Positions 60,059 to 64,000 of a stretch of 64,000 bases of DNA are shown here, piece by piece. Every line of letters starts with the position of its first letter. The stretch's first letter is position 1. The stretch is from assembly GCA_003139855.1 (NCBI GenBank), contig PLGY01000036.1, positions 38,315 through 102,314 of the forward strand, in the 5' to 3' direction. This DNA is from Candidatus Methanoflorens stordalenmirensis. GTDB lineage: Archaea > Halobacteriota > Bog-38 > Methanoflorentales > Methanoflorentaceae. Both the position numbers and the translations under genes were made by a program. The notes below the pieces were generated by a model that was given only the letters and a program-made list of their open reading frames with translations, did no database searches and was not told where the DNA came from.

Positions 60059-60217
60059 CTAGTATAAACTTTTGACGAACGTGTACAAGATGACAGTTAT
60101 AGCTGCTACGATTAGGAGATCGTGAAGGTACGGGATCTCAAACAAAATCAACGAGATGACAAATACTAAGGCAAGCGTAATCCAATCAATTCGAAGTGGG
60201 TATCGCGGCCGTTGCAT
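60059..60217 (-). CDS. Putative 52-aa two-TM small protein
   Basis: RC translation MQRPRYPLRIDWITLALVFVISLILFEIPYLHDLLIVAAITVILYTFVKSLY; not in ORF track. Confidence 0.5.
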   Translation of the reverse strand: MQRPRYPLRIDWITLALVFVISLILFEIPYLHDLLIVAAITVILYTFVKSLY

Positions 60218-60305
60218 ATCAAACCATACACTACCTTATGGTATAAAATCCTATTGCTTTTTTTGCGAAAAATAACTTGGAAGCGAGCTTGTTTTTCAAA
60301 ACGAA

Positions 60306-61529
60306 TCAATTAAGGCAGCCTATTAAATACGTCGAGGTGACTCCAGTAATGCGCACCGCATAGAAGAGGCCAAGAGGCAGTTCGCGTGGTACAACTATCG
60401 GCCTATAGTTGTCGTTGTATAACATAGTGCTTCCATTCTTGCCTTTTTCCACTGCCAGCGCCCTGTAGCTCTCTCCTATGTACTCACGGTTTCGCTGACG
60501 GGCAACGCGGTGGTGCTCCGCTGTCAGCATTCGCGATCGATCTTTCTGTACTCTGCCGATCACAGGTTTCAAAAAAAACGCGGCAGTCCCCTCTCTGCGC
60601 GAAAAACGTGTGATGTTCACTTTGAGCGGCGTAACTTCCCGCAGTAGGTCCACTGTGGCCCGAAAATCCTCAGCCGTTTCACTCGGGAAGCCTACAATGA
60701 AGTCAGTCGATACAGTAACGTCTCTAAGTTCGTGACGGAAGCTCGAGACAATGTGCTTAAAGTCGAACACCGTATGACCTCGCTCCATTAGCTCCAAAAT
60801 CCGATCTGAACCCGACTGCACCGGCAAGTGCACGAATCTGTATATCCGAGGATGTTTAAACGCTTTCAACAGATCCTCTGCGATATCGAGAATTGAGGAC
60901 ACGTTCATCATCCCGACGCGGAGCTTAAAGTCGTGTTCAATTTCGCATAGCGTTTCAACAAGGTCGGGTAATCGGTAGCCCTGATCTAACCCGTATACTC
61001 CCCCATCCTGCGCAGTCAGGAAGATTTGTTTTGCACCATTTTGAACACTCCGCTCCACATCCCTGCTGATTGCTTCGATGCTTCGGCTCTTCAAAGGACC
61101 TCTGATGAGCTTTACGATGCAGTAGCTGCACCTTCCCCCACATCCTTGAGCGATCTTTACTTTGGCTGTGATGCTGGGTCTTGGCGCAGATGTGGCGGTA
61201 CGCGAGAAATGAGCGTCTATGTAAGACGCCACGCCGCTGATCCGCATGGTTTTCAATGCCGGATACAACGCGCTGAGCCGATCCCCAAATGGCCCTGCCA
61301 TGCAGCCTGTGATAATGAGCGTTCGCTCGCCTAACTGCTGATATAGAATGTCTATCCGCCTTAGGATCTTTTTTTCGGTCGTCCCGATAACCATACACGT
61401 GTTTAGAACGAGCACCTGAGCATCCTCGGTAGATTCGACCACCCTGTGGCCCTTTAGCTTATGCGTCAGCTCTTCGCTTTCGCTTTGGTTTAACGTGCAA
61501 CCATAGGTTTCTAGATAAACCGAGGTCAT
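60306..61529 (-). CDS. Archaeal tRNA t6A37 methylthiotransferase (MtaB/CDKAL1-like radical SAM)
   Basis: VYLETYGCTLNQSESEEL; radical SAM GCGGRCSYCIVKLIRGPLKSRS; TRAM-like C-terminus. Confidence 0.95.
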   Translation of the reverse strand: MTSVYLETYGCTLNQSESEELTHKLKGHRVVESTEDAQVLVLNTCMVIGTTEKKILRRIDILYQQLGERTLIITGCMAGPFGDRLSALYPALKTMRISGVASYIDAHFSRTATSAPRPSITAKVKIAQGCGGRCSYCIVKLIRGPLKSRSIEAISRDVERSVQNGAKQIFLTAQDGGVYGLDQGYRLPDLVETLCEIEHDFKLRVGMMNVSSILDIAEDLLKAFKHPRIYRFVHLPVQSGSDRILELMERGHTVFDFKHIVSSFRHELRDVTVSTDFIVGFPSETAEDFRATVDLLREVTPLKVNITRFSRREGTAAFFLKPVIGRVQKDRSRMLTAEHHRVARQRNREYIGESYRALAVEKGKNGSTMLYNDNYRPIVVPRELPLGLFYAVRITGVTSTYLIGCLN

Positions 61530-61745
61530 TGCTCTTGTTCAAAGGCCGTGTATCGTGCGCGAGACAAGTACATATTCGCGTGAATCGTTTCGACCGTTCT
61601 CCAACGTCAGTTGCTTGCAGTGTGATCAATAAAACGGCGTTTAACCCAATGAGAACTAACTGCATGCGAATAGATAACTATACCTTTTGACGCTAAGATT
61701 ATAGAATAAAATCGAACGTAGCGCGCCTACGTTCTGTAGCAGCCT

Positions 61746-62624
61746 ATGAAGATATCTGTGATTATTCCGACGATGGATGAGCCAGCCATAGCGGACGTTC
61801 TTCACGATGTCCTTGACGCGCTGCAACAGCACAGCGTGGAATTAATCGTGGTCGACAAGTCAAAAGATGAGACAGCTACGCGTGCCGCAGAGCTCGGAGC
61901 AAAGGTAATCCATCAGACGGGGACAGGGTATGGAGATGCTTACATCACAGGATTTCAACACATATCTGAAGACACGGAGACAGTCGTCATTCTGGATGGC
62001 GACTACACCTACGATCCGTACGACATTCCAAAGCTGCTTCAGGCTATCAACGACGGCGCTGACCTTGTAATAGGTGCTCGATTTGCTCTTATGGACAAAG
62101 GAGCGATGAGCCGGAGAAACGCTCTCGGCAACAGACTGCTAACCGCCCTCATACGAGTTCTGTATCACGTACGCATAACCGATTCTCAATCAGGAATGCG
62201 CGCCATAAGACGCTCCGCACTCGATCGTTTAAAACTTGAATCGCCCAACATGCCGTTCGCGAGCGAAATGATCATCGAGGCACAAAAAGAGAACCTCGCC
62301 ATTACTGAGGTTCCCATAAGGTATCGGAATAGAGTCGGCCGTGCGAAGCTGTACCCGTTCAGGGATGCATTTAGCATCTTGTTTACCACAATTCGCCTCG
62401 TCCGGGACTACAATCCAATCGTTATTTTCTTGCCCATTGGTCTTGCGCTAATACTCATAGGCCTCGCTTATGGTACAACGATACTTATCGAATACACCAC
62501 AACCGGCATCGTGACGCGCTTGGCAGGTGCGGTTCTCTCCGTCTTCCTCATCTTGACCGGCTTGCAGATAACGCTTTTCGGTTTGCTAGCGGATATCATA
62601 CTAACGAACCTGCGACGACGATAA
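61746..62624 (+). CDS. GT2 family glycosyltransferase (dolichol-phosphate-sugar synthase-like, C-terminal TM)
   Basis: ISVIIPTMDEPAIADVLHDV, VVILDGDYTYDPYDIPKLL, DSQSGMRAIRRSAL, two C-terminal TM segments. Confidence 0.93.
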   Translation: MKISVIIPTMDEPAIADVLHDVLDALQQHSVELIVVDKSKDETATRAAELGAKVIHQTGTGYGDAYITGFQHISEDTETVVILDGDYTYDPYDIPKLLQAINDGADLVIGARFALMDKGAMSRRNALGNRLLTALIRVLYHVRITDSQSGMRAIRRSALDRLKLESPNMPFASEMIIEAQKENLAITEVPIRYRNRVGRAKLYPFRDAFSILFTTIRLVRDYNPIVIFLPIGLALILIGLAYGTTILIEYTTTGIVTRLAGAVLSVFLILTGLQITLFGLLADIILTNLRRR

Positions 62625-62632
62625 CTACCAAA

Positions 62633-63712
62633 ATGAACATTGGCTATGTTTCAGATGTAGTCTATCCTTTCGTGAATGGCGGAGCTGAGAAGCGTATCTA
62701 CGAAATGGCAAAGCGTCTTGCCATAAATGACGAGGTGCACATCTTTGGCGTAAAGTGGTGGAAAGGAAAGAGCGATATTGAGTTGGGCGGGATTCACGTC
62801 CACGGTATTTGCAAACCGCTCAGCCTTTATGCAGGAGAGCGCCGTTCTTTTCGAGAAGCAGCGAGATTTGCAGGCAGTTTGGGCCCCATTTTTAAGCAAG
62901 ACCTCGATATCATTGACTGCAATCAATTCCCGTACTTACACTGCTTTCCGTCGAGACTATTTTCGCAACTGAAACGTATCCCTCTAGTCATTACGTGGCA
63001 CGAGTTTTGGGGCGATGACTGGTACGAGTACTTGGGTAAGCTCGGATTCTTTGGCAAACTGACGGAGAGAGCAACCCTGATGATAGCTGACGAGGTGATC
63101 GCTGTCTCTATGACCACAAAAGAACTCATCGCGCAGTTCAGAAAAAGCGTATCACTCGTGCCGAATGGAGTCGATGCCTCCGTGATCGATTCGATCGCAC
63201 CGGCTGAAATCTCAGTCGACGCGCTGTTTGTGGGAAGGCTCATTCCTGAAAAAAACGTCGAACTGCTGGTACGAGCGATGCCTCCAAGCAAAACGCTCTG
63301 CATAGTCGGCGAGGGTCCCGAAAAAGCAAAACTCGTTCAACTCTCGAAAGAACTTGGCTCTAACGTGCGTTTCCGCTCAGAATTGTCTTACGAAAACCTC
63401 ATAGGCGTGATGAAAGCGGCAAATTCGTTAGTTTTACCTTCCAGCCGTGAAGGCTTCGGCATCGTTGCCCTTGAGGCGCTAGCTTGTGGTACGCCCGTCA
63501 TTACGAGCAATGTTCGAAAAAATGCAGCAAGAGAGCTCATCACTCACGGAGAGAACGGGTTTGTCGTTGATCTGACAGAGGATCAGCTCCGAGCAGCGCT
63601 ACTTGAAGTCGACAAAGAGCGTATGCAGCGCGCGGCAAAAGCTAGCGCAGCTTTCTTTGACTGGGATCTCTTAAGTGCAGAACTTCGAAAGTTGTATGAG
63701 TCGCTGACGTAA
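62633..63712 (+). CDS. GT4 family glycosyltransferase
   Basis: YPFVNGGAEKRIYEMAKRL, FVGRLIPEKNVELLVRAMP, PSSREGFGIVALEALACGTPVITSNVRKNAARELI. Confidence 0.93.
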   Translation: MNIGYVSDVVYPFVNGGAEKRIYEMAKRLAINDEVHIFGVKWWKGKSDIELGGIHVHGICKPLSLYAGERRSFREAARFAGSLGPIFKQDLDIIDCNQFPYLHCFPSRLFSQLKRIPLVITWHEFWGDDWYEYLGKLGFFGKLTERATLMIADEVIAVSMTTKELIAQFRKSVSLVPNGVDASVIDSIAPAEISVDALFVGRLIPEKNVELLVRAMPPSKTLCIVGEGPEKAKLVQLSKELGSNVRFRSELSYENLIGVMKAANSLVLPSSREGFGIVALEALACGTPVITSNVRKNAARELITHGENGFVVDLTEDQLRAALLEVDKERMQRAAKASAAFFDWDLLSAELRKLYESLT

Positions 63713-63837
63713 GCGAAAAATGAGTTGCCGCAATACGCCAAACATCAGCGATTTCAAAAACATTATTACAGCAGGCACCATTGTATGAGCAACCGCGTAT
63801 TGCGAAGCTGAAATTAAGCAAAAACAGGGGCCATACC

Positions 63838-64000
63838 GTGAACATATTGCTTGTGAGTGAGTTTTTTCCTTTTTGCGACGCCGCCGGCGAATTGCAAATG
63901 CCGGGAGGAGGAGAAAACCATATGTATGCATTAGGCCGCGAGCTTTCTGGTAGGAATCACGTCGCCGTGCTCACGTCAGACGTGCCGGCAACCACTTATC
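63838..64000 (+). CDS. Glycosyltransferase, N-terminus only (3' truncated by window edge)
   Basis: GTG start; VNILLVSEFFPFCDAAGELQMPGGGENHMYALGRELSGRNHVAVLTSDVPATTY. Confidence 0.7.
   Translation, partial: MNILLVSEFFPFCDAAGELQMPGGGENHMYALGRELSGRNHVAVLTSDVPATTY

Noticed and set aside
1-64000. CRISPR arrays, IS elements, prophage or defence islands
   Set aside because: No regularly spaced direct repeats, transposase/integrase motifs or recognised defence proteins seen on either strand by eye.

Overview
The window is a gene-dense archaeal chromosome segment. It looks like a euryarchaeal, methanogen-related lineage, inferred from CofD, DmrX-like, methanogenesis-marker-9, DUF2110, archaeal PriS/PriL/GINS/PCNA, aIF2-alpha, aIF5A and deoxyhypusine synthase genes. 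Most content is informational and central-metabolism genes. I recognise about 65 protein genes, several below the ORF-track cutoff (ferredoxin, Nop10, S27e, a 52-aa two-TM protein). There are seven tRNA genes: Tyr, Phe, Gly, Ser with a 15-nt intron, Leu, Ile with an apparent 33-nt intron in the D-arm, and Ala. I also see two degraded genes, a transglutaminase-like membrane protein and a DedA-family protein. I found no CRISPR array, IS element, prophage or defence island. The observations most worth follow-up are the non-canonical D-arm intron in tRNA-Ile, a cluster of GTCTG(AC) inverted repeats upstream of a CdrS-like RHH/ftsZ pair, a putative Re-citrate synthase/aconitase-like/IDH cluster, a UbiD-UbiX-LpdD cluster, an H4MPT/F420-flavoured block with an orphan CitG-like gene, and the two pseudogenes. 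I found nothing I would defend as a wholly new biological system.
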